Source of the DNA: UBA4427 sp046351135
GTDB taxonomy: Bacteria > Myxococcota_A > UBA9160 > UBA4427
Reading direction: 5' to 3'
Length of the DNA stretch: 64,000 nucleotides
Assembly: GCA_046351135.1 (NCBI GenBank)
Contig: JAXLZA010000001.1
Span: 62,001 to 126,000, forward strand
Part shown: positions 7,772 to 15,658 of the stretch, one piece after another
Position numbering within the stretch: the stretch's first letter is position 1
Layout: every line of letters starts with the position of its first letter
Program-made: the position numbers and the translations under genes
Notes under the pieces: generated by a model
What the model was told of the DNA's origin: nothing
The model's input: only the letters and a program-made list of their open reading frames with translations
Databases searched by the model: none

Positions 7772-9001
7772 GTGCACGAGCAGAGCGGCAATTTCTTCCG
7801 TGACCGGATCGGCCGGTCCTCCGAGCTGCGCGGGGGACCCTCGCGCGACCCGGCACGGATCCTGATCGTCGATCCCGTGGTCGGCTCGCGCTTCGCGCTC
7901 GCGAAGGTCGTGGCCCAGCCGGGGATCCTGGCCGAGACGGCTTCGAGCGCCGCCGACGCCCGGGCGCGTCTGGCGCGGGGCGGGGTGGCCCTCGTCCTCG
8001 TCGAGGAGGATCTCGGAGGGGGCGTCCGCGGGCTCGACTTCCTGATCGAGGTCCGGGAGAGCCATCCTTCGACCCGCCGAGCGCTCGTCATCGCCGAGGG
8101 TGGCCATGGCCTCGAACGCGAAGAGCTCGCCCGCGCCGGACTCGCCTTCATCCTGGCGAAGCCCTGGAATCCCGCCTTCCTGCGCAGCGCGATCCGCGAC
8201 TCGATCGGGACCGACCTCGAGTTCGCGAGCTGGGAGCACCGCGCCCCCGCGCCGACCCGCAGCGCCGGGACGCAGGCCATCACGCCGAGCGGGGGCGACG
8301 TCGATCGGCGCATCGACCTGCTCGCCCGCGGCCTGCTCGCCGGGCTCAACTCCTGCGAGAGCGAGGCGGAGGTCTTCGAGCTGCTGCATGCGGAGCTCGC
8401 CGCGTCGCTCGACTCCCAGCGCTGGGTCTGGATCGACGAGGAGCAGGGCAAGGCCGCGCGCATCGTCGACGACTGGCCGCTCGAGAGCGGAATCCGGATC
8501 GAGGGCCTGCCGCCCGAGGAGCAGCGCCTGCTCGAGCGCGCGCGGCGCTCGACCCGCGTGACGCGGGTCGATGGAGGCCGCACTCCCGCCCCGGACGCAC
8601 CCGATGCTTCGGCCTGCATCGGATTCGCACTCAAGGAGGGCGGACGCCGGGTGCTCACGGTGCTCGTCTTCGTGAAGACGACGCGCTGCTCGGCGGTGCT
8701 GGCGCTGCTGCGGGAGATCCAGCCGGGCCTCCATCTCGCGATCCGCCGGATTCGCGACGCGGAGGCGCGCGCCCTCTCGGCGCGGCGGCTCGCGCGCCGG
8801 GTCTCCGAGGAGCTGCGCACCCCGGTCGGTGCCCTCTCGCACGCGATCGATCGCCTGCGCGGGGAGGCCGTCCGACTCGGGATGTCGACCGAATGGGTCG
8901 ATCGCGTCTCGTCCGAGTCGCAAAGGCTCGCGCGTGCGGTCGAGCTCTTCGAAGACGAGATCGGTGCCGAGGTCGGCGAGCGGGCGACCCCGACGCACTG
9001 A
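7772..9001 (+). CDS. Degenerate receiver-GAF-DHp protein upstream of the sigma-54 activator
   Basis: The 409-residue product has three parts. Residues about 28-145 fold like a receiver domain, but the phosphorylation site reads VLVEEDL, with Glu at the usual Asp, although the Lys in LAKPW is kept. A GAF-like middle follows (about 170-310). The end is a DHp-like pair of helices with VSEELRTPVG, where Glu346 replaces the phosphoacceptor His. The protein stops there, with no ATPase domain. It sits where the kinase partner of a flagellar NtrC-type regulator (FlrB/FleS) is expected, 62 bases before that regulator. It probably modulates the regulator without classic phosphotransfer, which is inference. 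Start: GTG at 7772 after AAGGGAGG; an upstream TTG at 7721 is less likely. Confidence 0.75.
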   Translation: MHEQSGNFFRDRIGRSSELRGGPSRDPARILIVDPVVGSRFALAKVVAQPGILAETASSAADARARLARGGVALVLVEEDLGGGVRGLDFLIEVRESHPSTRRALVIAEGGHGLEREELARAGLAFILAKPWNPAFLRSAIRDSIGTDLEFASWEHRAPAPTRSAGTQAITPSGGDVDRRIDLLARGLLAGLNSCESEAEVFELLHAELAASLDSQRWVWIDEEQGKAARIVDDWPLESGIRIEGLPPEEQRLLERARRSTRVTRVDGGRTPAPDAPDASACIGFALKEGGRRVLTVLVFVKTTRCSAVLALLREIQPGLHLAIRRIRDAEARALSARRLARRVSEELRTPVGALSHAIDRLRGEAVRLGMSTEWVDRVSSESQRLARAVELFEDEIGAEVGERATPTH

Positions 9002-9063
9002 ACGGATGGATTCCCGGCGCGCGCGGGTGCGCCGAACGAACGATGGCAGGAGGCAGAAGAGGC

Positions 9064-10455
9064 GTGGCCAGGATCTTGATCGTGGATGGAGAAGAGGCAT
9101 TCGCTCGCAGCGCAGCGAGCACCTTGCACCTGCAGGGTCACGAGGTGGCGAGCTGCCGCACGCTCGACGAGGCCCAGCGTGCGTGCGTCTCGTCCCCGCC
9201 CCAGCTCGTGCTCGCCGATCTCCGCATCGAGGGCGGAGGGGCCTTCGAGCTGCTCGATCGGCTGCGCACCGCGCGGCTCGGCTGCGGCGTCATCGTGACG
9301 ACGAGCGCCGGCAGCATCGAGAGCGCCGTCGAGGCGATCCAGCGCGGCGCCGTGAACTACCTGCGCAAGCCCATCGACAGCGCGGACCTCGTGGCCGTCG
9401 TGTCCGAGGCGCTCACGAAGGCGCCGACGCCCCAGATCGAGCGACACCACGCCGGCCCCACCGCGCAGGAGGACCTGCGCGCGCTGACCGGGATCGTCGG
9501 CAGCTCCCAGGCGATGGAGAACCTGCTGCGCCTCGTCGAGAAGGTCGCAGGCACCGACAGCTCGGTCCTCATCACGGGCGAGACCGGCGTCGGCAAGGAG
9601 CTGATCGGCCGCGCGATCCACCGGCTCTCGCGCCGGGCCGACCGCGTCTTCTGCGCCGTCAACTCGGCGGCCTTCCCGGAGACCCTGCTCGAGAGCGAGC
9701 TCTTCGGCCACCGCCGCGGCGCCTTCACCGGTGCGACCGGCAACAAGAAGGGACTCTTCGAGTTCGCCCACGAAGGCACCGTCTTCCTCGACGAGGTCGC
9801 CGAGATGCCGCTCTCGATGCAGGTCAAGCTGCTGCGCTTCCTGCAGACCGGCGAGGTCCGCCCCGTCGGCGACGAGACGACGCGCTACGTCGACGTGCGG
9901 CTGGTCGCGGCGACCAACAAGACGCTCGAGCGCGAGGTCGCGAACGGGAGCTTCCGCGAGGATCTCTACTACCGCCTCGCGGTGATCCCGATCCACGTTC
10001 CGCCGCTGCGCGAGCGGCCCGAGGACATCCGCGCGCTCTCGAATCACTTCCTGCGCCGCTTCTCGCAGCGGGCGGGAAAGAGCGTGTCCGGCATCGCCGA
10101 GGACGCGATGGACCTGCTCGTCGGCTACGCCTGGCCTGGGAACGTTCGGCAGCTCGAGAACTCGATCGAGCGGGGCGTCGCCCTCTGTCAGGGCACCCAG
10201 ATCCAGGTCGAGGACCTGCCGGTCCGGCTGAAGGAGGAGTCGCTCGTCCGAGAGGGCGAGACGATCCACAGCCTCCAGGTCATGGAGCGCTCGCACATCC
10301 TGTCGACGCTCGAGCAGGTCAACTGGAATCGCAAGCGGGCGGCCGCGCTGCTGCAGATCTCGACGACGACGCTCTGGCGCCGTCTCAAGGAGTTCGGGAT
10401 CGAGACGGACGGATCGCGAAGACCGCCGACGAGCGCACCGACGCTCTCGCGCTGA
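9064..10455 (+). CDS. flrC: Sigma-54-dependent flagellar activator, NtrC/FlrC type
   Basis: This 463-residue regulator has an intact receiver (phospho-Asp52 in VLADLRIEG, Lys in LRKPID), a full AAA+ domain and a Fis-type helix-turn-helix. Walker A is GETGVGKE (172-179), the sigma-54-contacting loop is GAFTGA (219-224), and Walker B reads VFLDEVAEM. The C-terminal helices contain NRKRAAALLQIS. It should bind upstream sites and drive the -24/-12 promoters found in this window. Start: GTG at 9064 with AGGAGG ten bases upstream; an ATG at 9043 has no ribosome site. It follows the degenerate sensor and precedes fliL. Equivalence to FlrC, FleR or FlgR is by architecture and context. Confidence 0.9.
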   Translation: MARILIVDGEEAFARSAASTLHLQGHEVASCRTLDEAQRACVSSPPQLVLADLRIEGGGAFELLDRLRTARLGCGVIVTTSAGSIESAVEAIQRGAVNYLRKPIDSADLVAVVSEALTKAPTPQIERHHAGPTAQEDLRALTGIVGSSQAMENLLRLVEKVAGTDSSVLITGETGVGKELIGRAIHRLSRRADRVFCAVNSAAFPETLLESELFGHRRGAFTGATGNKKGLFEFAHEGTVFLDEVAEMPLSMQVKLLRFLQTGEVRPVGDETTRYVDVRLVAATNKTLEREVANGSFREDLYYRLAVIPIHVPPLRERPEDIRALSNHFLRRFSQRAGKSVSGIAEDAMDLLVGYAWPGNVRQLENSIERGVALCQGTQIQVEDLPVRLKEESLVREGETIHSLQVMERSHILSTLEQVNWNRKRAAALLQISTTTLWRRLKEFGIETDGSRRPPTSAPTLSR

Positions 10456-10552
10456 GCCAACCGGATCCGAGGCGATCCGACGCGCAGGGTGAGCGCCGAT
10501 CGGGTCCGTGCAATCCAACAGCCCGCCCGAACGAGGCGGATGGAGAGGGACG

Positions 10553-11110
10553 ATGTCGAAGGAGAAGAAGGAGCCCGAGGCCAAGCCGGAAGCCGCGGAG
10601 GGCGCGAAGGGCGGCGGCAAGGGCGGCATCGTGATGATCGTGGCCGCGGCGCTCGTGTCCCTCGGACTGGGGGCGGGGGGCGCCTTCTTCTTCGCCGGGT
10701 CGCAGGCGAAGCACGCGCCGGCAGCCAGCGAGGAGCACGCCGCTCCCGAGGGCGAGCACGGCGCGGCCAGCGAGTCCGAGCACCAGAAGAAGGAGACCGA
10801 CTCCTACAAGGAGCGGCTGTACGCCCTCGAGCCGCTGGTCGTGAACATCACCGGCGACGGCTACAACCGCTTCCTCAAGCTGCGCGTCGAGCTCGAGACG
10901 TCGGATCCGGAGCTGAAGACGGAGATCGAGGCGCGTCTGCCCCAGGTCCGGGACGCGCTCATCGTCCTGCTGTCGAGCAAGCAGCTTTCCGACATCACCG
11001 ACTTCGAGGGCAAGGCCCTGCTCAAGGAGGACATCCTCGAGCGCGTGAACGACCTGCTCGAGTCGGGCGAGGTGAAGTCGGTCCTGTTCACGGAGTTCGT
11101 GGTCCAGTGA
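10553..11110 (+). CDS. fliL: Flagellar basal body protein FliL
   Basis: This 185-residue single-span inner-membrane protein surrounds and stabilises the stator. A Lys/Glu-rich cytoplasmic start is followed by a transmembrane segment (about residues 23-45), a His/Glu/Ala linker, and the conserved periplasmic domain with ALEPLVVNI, FLKLRVELE and the terminal VLFTEFVVQ. The ATG at 10553 follows GGAGAGGG. Its stop overlaps the fliM start. It heads the fliLMNOPQR-flhBAFG run; I see no sigma-54 promoter in front, so it may be read from upstream. Confidence 0.92.
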   Translation: MSKEKKEPEAKPEAAEGAKGGGKGGIVMIVAAALVSLGLGAGGAFFFAGSQAKHAPAASEEHAAPEGEHGAASESEHQKKETDSYKERLYALEPLVVNITGDGYNRFLKLRVELETSDPELKTEIEARLPQVRDALIVLLSSKQLSDITDFEGKALLKEDILERVNDLLESGEVKSVLFTEFVVQ

Positions 11111-12033
11111 CGAGCCTGGGGTCCGAAGCCGAAATCCTCTCGCGCGAGGAGCTCGACGCGCTCCTCGCGGAGATGCCCGGGCTGCTCGCCGAGCGATCGG
11201 CCCAGAGCACGGGCACGGGTTCGCGCGAAACGGACCTCGAGCTCGAGCGGGCGAACGAGGCGTTCGGCTCCGAGTACGCCCGCACGCTCTCGAATCGCCA
11301 CGAGCGGGTCATCCAGTTCTCGCTGATCGGGCAGCGCGCCATCGATTCGTCGGAGCTCGCCGAGCTGATGCTGCCGACCGACGTCGTCGGGGCGTTCCAG
11401 ATCATGCCGAAGGCGATGCCGGGGGCGGTGCTGCTCTCGCGACCCTTCTTCTTCGAGATGCTGTGCACCTTGTTCGGAGCGGGGGCCAACATCAAGCCGA
11501 TCCGGCCGCCGACGCGGGAGTACACGCGGATCGAGCGGCGCTTCTACACGCGGATCGTGAAGGAGATGCTGACGAAGCTCGAGGAGCAGTGGCAGGCGCT
11601 GGCCCCGGTGTCGCTGGTCTGGACGGGGCTGCTCGGGCGGACGGCGATCGGGGAGGCAGAGTCGCGTCCGGCGCTGCTCGCGACCTTCGACGTCGCGGGC
11701 TTCGCCGACACCTGCCGGGTCCGGCTGGCGGTGCCCGCCGAGGCCTTCCGGCGGGCGGGCGCGGTGGCGCCGAAGGCCGCGAAGCCGCTGGTGAGCGGCG
11801 GAGTGTCGGTGCTCGACGTGCCGATCCGGTTGCGGGCGCAGGTGGGCACGGCCGAGCTCTCCCTCGCGGAGGTCGGACGGCTCCAGGTCGGGCAGTCGAT
11901 CGAGCTCGAGGTGCCGACCGACGGAATGCTGACGGTCCGGATCGGGGACCGGGAGAAGTTTCGCGGGATCGCGGGAACGCGCGGGCCGCGGCGAGCGGTG
12001 CAATTGCAGGAACGGATCGAGGGACTGGAGTAG
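11107..12033 (+). CDS. fliM: Flagellar switch protein FliM
   Basis: FliM is the middle layer of the cytoplasmic C-ring and receives CheY-P. The N-terminal ILSREELDALL is the CheY-binding motif. The middle domain (about residues 45-215) contains the FliG-contacting region, and the C-terminal SpoA-like domain (about 225-300) has LDVPIRLRAQVG. At 308 residues it is slightly shorter than the usual 320-340. The GTG start overlaps the fliL stop as GTGA, a sign of translational coupling. The identification is secure. Confidence 0.93.
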   Translation: MTSLGSEAEILSREELDALLAEMPGLLAERSAQSTGTGSRETDLELERANEAFGSEYARTLSNRHERVIQFSLIGQRAIDSSELAELMLPTDVVGAFQIMPKAMPGAVLLSRPFFFEMLCTLFGAGANIKPIRPPTREYTRIERRFYTRIVKEMLTKLEEQWQALAPVSLVWTGLLGRTAIGEAESRPALLATFDVAGFADTCRVRLAVPAEAFRRAGAVAPKAAKPLVSGGVSVLDVPIRLRAQVGTAELSLAEVGRLQVGQSIELEVPTDGMLTVRIGDREKFRGIAGTRGPRRAVQLQERIEGLE

Positions 12034-12039
12034 GCACGC

Positions 12040-12390
12040 ATGGCCGAGCAGGGCGAAAGACAGGATCTCCCGGAGATCGACGAGCAGGTCGTCGCACAGG
12101 GAGCCCAGGAAGGCGGGGGGCGCGGCACGCCCGCGCTCGCGGCGGGCGATCTCGGGCTCGTCCTCGAGGTTCCGCTGCGCCTGACGGTCGAGATCGGCAG
12201 CGCGAACCTGCCCGTTCGGGACGTGCTCGCCCTGACGAAGGGCTCCGTCGTCGAGTTGGATCGGATGAGCGGCGAGCCGGCGGACGTCTACGCGAACGAC
12301 CGCCTGATCGCCCGCGGCGAGGTCTCGGTCGCGGACCAGCGGGTCGCGATCCGCATCACCGAGCTGGTCGGAACGAAGCCCCGCTCCTAG
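12040..12390 (+). CDS. fliN: Flagellar switch protein FliN
   Basis: The 116-residue product is FliN, which forms the bottom of the C-ring with the FliM C-terminus. An acidic, Gly-rich N-terminal 40 residues precede the SpoA domain with VPLRLTVEIG, SVVELD and VYANDRLIARGEV. It starts seven bases after fliM. Length and motifs are normal for a minimal FliN (not the FliY form). Confidence 0.93.
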   Translation: MAEQGERQDLPEIDEQVVAQGAQEGGGRGTPALAAGDLGLVLEVPLRLTVEIGSANLPVRDVLALTKGSVVELDRMSGEPADVYANDRLIARGEVSVADQRVAIRITELVGTKPRS

Positions 12391-12411
12391 GCGCGCGCGG
12401 AGGAGAACGAC

Positions 12412-13515
12412 ATGGTGGAAGTCGTCGCCGCGCTCGGGGCCGTCCTCTTGGCGATCGTGGGCTTGCGCAAGCTGATCGTGCGATTCGGACCGGCGGCGAT
12501 CGCCGGCCGCGAGCCGGGTCGGATCCGGGTCGTGGACAGCGCCGCGCTCTCGTTGAAGCAGCACGTCCACCTCGTCGAGGTGGACGGCGAGCGCCTCCTC
12601 ATCGGGACCGGCGAGACGGGCCTCGTCCGGATCGCCCGGCTCCCGCGGCCCGTCGCGCGTGCGGCGGATGCCGGCGATGCCTCGCCCGAGGAGCCGGCCG
12701 ACCGGCCCGTGGGCGCGTCTCGACGCGGCGGCGCGTTCCTGCGAGCACTCGGCTCTTCGATCGGCGTCCTCGCCCCGGGCCTCGTCCTCGGTCTGCTGGG
12801 ATTCGCCGGGGAGGCGCTCGCGGCCGGCGAGCCGGGCGCCGCCTCGCCGACGCTGTCAGTCACGATCGACGGGGCGACCGCGCCCGACCAGATCTCCGAC
12901 ACGCTGAAGATCGTCCTCGTCCTGACGGCGATCTCGATCGCGCCGTCGCTGCTGCTCATGACGACCTGCTTCACGCGGATCCTGATCGTGCTGGCGCTCC
13001 TGCGCCAGGCGCTCGGGACGGCGACGCTGCCGCCCAACCAGGTGCTGGTCGGGCTCGCGCTGATGACCACGATCTACGTGATGACGCCCGTCGGCGAGGC
13101 GGTCTACGCCGACGCCGTCGAGCCCTACATGGAGCAGAAGCTCAAGGGGGAGGAGGCGCTCCAGCGCGGGATCGTTCCGGTGCGCGACTACATGCTGCGC
13201 CACGCCCGCGAGACGGACCTGCTGCTCTTCGTCGAGATGAAGGGCGATACGACGCCCGAGAAGCCCGAGGACGTGTCGATCTCGACCCTGCTCCCGGCCT
13301 TCATGATCAGCGAGATGCGCGCCGCCTTCGAGATCGGCTTCATGATCTATCTGCCGTTCCTGGTCGTCGACCTCGTGATCGCCTCGATGCTGATCTCGCT
13401 CGGCATGATCATGCTGCCGCCGGTGATGATCGCGTTGCCCTTCAAGCTGATGCTCTTCGTCCTGGTCGACGGCTGGAACCTGACGCTGACCTCGCTCGTC
13501 GCCGGGCTGCGGTAG
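12412..13515 (+). CDS. fliP: FliO-FliP fusion, flagellar export gate
   Basis: The single 367-residue frame joins two export proteins. Residues 1-80 are FliO-like: one membrane segment, then a small domain with IRVVDSAAL and GERLLIGTGETG. Residues about 100-138 are charged and then hydrophobic, ending in ALAAG, like the cleavable FliP signal peptide. The rest is a complete FliP with TCFTRILIVLALLRQALG and the four membrane segments, ending in DGWNLTLTSLVAGLR. FliO is normally separate and helps FliP assemble. Signal peptidase might split the product. An in-frame GTG at 12709 (residue 100) could start FliP alone, but GAGGAG is 15 bases away. No frame change is seen. Confidence 0.88.
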   Translation: MVEVVAALGAVLLAIVGLRKLIVRFGPAAIAGREPGRIRVVDSAALSLKQHVHLVEVDGERLLIGTGETGLVRIARLPRPVARAADAGDASPEEPADRPVGASRRGGAFLRALGSSIGVLAPGLVLGLLGFAGEALAAGEPGAASPTLSVTIDGATAPDQISDTLKIVLVLTAISIAPSLLLMTTCFTRILIVLALLRQALGTATLPPNQVLVGLALMTTIYVMTPVGEAVYADAVEPYMEQKLKGEEALQRGIVPVRDYMLRHARETDLLLFVEMKGDTTPEKPEDVSISTLLPAFMISEMRAAFEIGFMIYLPFLVVDLVIASMLISLGMIMLPPVMIALPFKLMLFVLVDGWNLTLTSLVAGLR

Positions 13516-13531
13516 GCGAGGGAGCCCCCGA

Positions 13532-13804
13532 ATGAGCCTCGAGCAGATGACCACGATCATGCAGGACATGATGCTGACGACGTTGATCGTCTCGGCCCCG
13601 ATGCTGCTCGCCGCCCTCGTGGTCGGCCTCGCGATCTCGGTCTTCCAGGCCGCCACGCAGATCAACGAGCAGACGCTCGCCTTCGTGCCGAAGATCGTGG
13701 TCGTCTTCGCCGTCTTCGGGGGCCTCTTCCCCTGGATGATGCAGCTGATGATGGAGTTCAACGGGCGGGTCATGGCGATGGTCGCCGGGACGGGCGGGCC
13801 ATGA
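13532..13804 (+). CDS. fliQ: Flagellar export gate protein FliQ
   Basis: This is a 90-residue, two-span membrane protein of the export gate, packing around the FliP-FliR core. It has the family pattern with PMLLAALVVGLAISVFQAAT and INEQTLAFVPKI. The ATG is 16 bases after fliOP. Its last bases overlap the fliR start (ATGA), so translation is likely coupled. Length and order are typical. Confidence 0.94.
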   Translation: MSLEQMTTIMQDMMLTTLIVSAPMLLAALVVGLAISVFQAATQINEQTLAFVPKIVVVFAVFGGLFPWMMQLMMEFNGRVMAMVAGTGGP

Positions 13805-14586
13805 CCTTCGAGCTCGCGCTCACGCCGGTGCTGACGGCCCTGCTGGGGAGCGTCCGCGTCCTGGCCATGATGCTGGTCGGTCCGCTCTTCAGCCATCCGG
13901 CGCTGAACATGCGCTTCCGCATCATGGCCGCGCTGATGGTCGCCTGGATCGCCGCACCGACGGCGGTGGGCGCGCTCGCCGGATCGCAGTGGAGCACGGC
14001 CAACGTCGTCGCCGCGACGCTGGTCGAGCTGGCGATCGGCCTCGCCGTCGGCGTCGGCTCGGCGCTGGTCTTCGCGGCGATGATGCAGCTCGGGGAGTTC
14101 CTGGCCGTCCAGGGCGGCATCGGTGCGGCCCAGACGCTCGACCCGGCGACGGGCGTGTCGAGCCCCGCGGTGGGCCTCGCGCTCCAGTCCTTCGCGCTGC
14201 TGGTCTTCCTCGTGATCGACGGCCACCACGACCTGCTCCGCGGCATCGCGGCCACCTTCGCGCTGCTGCCGGTCGGCGGCGGGCTGCCGGAGGCCGACGT
14301 CTTCCTCGGGATCGCGCGACTCGGGAGCGCGGTGTGGTCGATCGCGTTCCAGATCGCCGCGCCGGTCACGGTCGCGATCTTCGTGCAGAACGTGGCGACC
14401 GGGGTGCTCGGGCGGGCGCTGCCGCAGCTGAACATCCTGATCGTGAACCTCCCCCTCCACGTCGGGATCGTGCTGCTGATCCTCGGACTCGGATCGAGCG
14501 ACGTGATCCACGCGATGAAGGACCGCATCGAGGTCTGGCCGGACACCGTCTTCGAGGTGCTCGCCGGAGGCGCCCATGGCGGATGA
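13801..14586 (+). CDS. fliR: Flagellar export gate protein FliR
   Basis: This 261-residue polytopic membrane protein caps the FliPQR export gate. It has about six hydrophobic segments and conserved patches such as VRVLAMMLVGPLFSH and QLNILIVNLPLHVG. It overlaps fliQ by four bases and flhB by eleven, in the usual fliQ-fliR-flhB order. Nothing unusual is visible. Confidence 0.94.
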   Translation: MTFELALTPVLTALLGSVRVLAMMLVGPLFSHPALNMRFRIMAALMVAWIAAPTAVGALAGSQWSTANVVAATLVELAIGLAVGVGSALVFAAMMQLGEFLAVQGGIGAAQTLDPATGVSSPAVGLALQSFALLVFLVIDGHHDLLRGIAATFALLPVGGGLPEADVFLGIARLGSAVWSIAFQIAAPVTVAIFVQNVATGVLGRALPQLNILIVNLPLHVGIVLLILGLGSSDVIHAMKDRIEVWPDTVFEVLAGGAHGG

Positions 14587-15658
14587 TGCGGACAAGACCG
14601 AGGCCGCGACGCCGAAGAAGCGCGAGGATGCGCGCGAGAAGGGCCAGGTCGCCCAGAGCCGGGACGTGGCGACCGTGGTGCTGCTCGCGGTGGCGGCGCT
14701 CGCCCTCGGCTCGGCGCTCGGGGCCCGGATCGGGCGCATGCTCGTCGACGTGGCCCGCAGCGTCTGGGGCGGGATGCTCGTCCAGCCGGACAGCCTCGCG
14801 GACTTCCATGCCGTGCTGCTCCACCACGGGGCGCTGATGGGGCTCGCGCTCGCGCCGGTGGTGCTGCTGCTCATGGTGGTCGGGGCGGCCTCCCACGTCG
14901 CCCAGACGGGCTGGCTCTTCACCACCGAGCCTCTCGGATTCAAGTTCGAGAAGCTCGACCCGATCGCCGGCTTCCAGCGCATGTTCAGCACGGACCGGCT
15001 CTACGAGCTCGTGAAGTCGATCGCGAAGCTCGGCGTCGTCGTCTGGATCCTCTGGCTCACCCTCGCGCCGGGCCTGCCCCGGGTCTTCGCGCTGATCTCG
15101 GCCGACATCGTGGACGTGCTGCGGGAGGGCGGGGTCCTCCTGCGTCGGACGGTCTGGATCATCCTGGCGGTCTTCGCGGCGTTCGCGGGCTTCGACTTCT
15201 TCTGGCAGACCTGGCAGTACGAGAAGAAGCTCCGGATGACCAAGCAGGAGGTCCGCGACGAGGCGAAGCAGCGCGAGGGCGATCCCAAGGTCAAGAGCCG
15301 GATCCGCCAGATCCAGCGCGAGGTCGCCCAGCGGCGGATGTTCGAGGCCATCAAGGACGCCGACGTGGTGGTCGTGAACCCGACCCACTACGCGGTCGCG
15401 CTCCAGTACCGGCCCCCGCTGCAGGCGTCGCCGAAGGTCCTCGCGATGGGGAAGAACCTGATCGCCCTGCGCATCCGCGCCCGCGCGGAGGAGCTCGGCA
15501 TTCCCATCGTCGAGAATCCGCCGATCGCGCAGCTGCTCTTCAAGACCGCGAAGATCGATCGGGAGATTCCGGAGAGCCTGTTCCAGGCCGTGGCCGAGGT
15601 GCTCGCCTACGTCTACAAGCTCGATCCCCGCCGCGGCATGCGTTGGAGGAGCGCATGA
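14576..15658 (+). CDS. flhB: Flagellar export switch protein FlhB
   Basis: FlhB (360 residues) sets the order of exported substrates, switching from rod/hook to filament proteins. It begins with the family signature DKTEAATPKKREDAREKGQV, has four membrane segments up to about residue 215, and carries the self-cleavage site NPTH at about residues 268-271 in VVVNPTHYAVALQY. The C-terminal domain contacts FliK. Its start lies inside fliR and its stop overlaps flhA, so the block is translationally coupled. Confidence 0.95.
   Translation: MADDADKTEAATPKKREDAREKGQVAQSRDVATVVLLAVAALALGSALGARIGRMLVDVARSVWGGMLVQPDSLADFHAVLLHHGALMGLALAPVVLLLMVVGAASHVAQTGWLFTTEPLGFKFEKLDPIAGFQRMFSTDRLYELVKSIAKLGVVVWILWLTLAPGLPRVFALISADIVDVLREGGVLLRRTVWIILAVFAAFAGFDFFWQTWQYEKKLRMTKQEVRDEAKQREGDPKVKSRIRQIQREVAQRRMFEAIKDADVVVVNPTHYAVALQYRPPLQASPKVLAMGKNLIALRIRARAEELGIPIVENPPIAQLLFKTAKIDREIPESLFQAVAEVLAYVYKLDPRRGMRWRSA

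Noticed and set aside
7594..10629. Very long minus-strand open frame opposite the activator genes
   Set aside because: It mirrors a GC-rich coding strand; the product is Arg/Ala-rich without domains, and the plus strand encodes clear domains.
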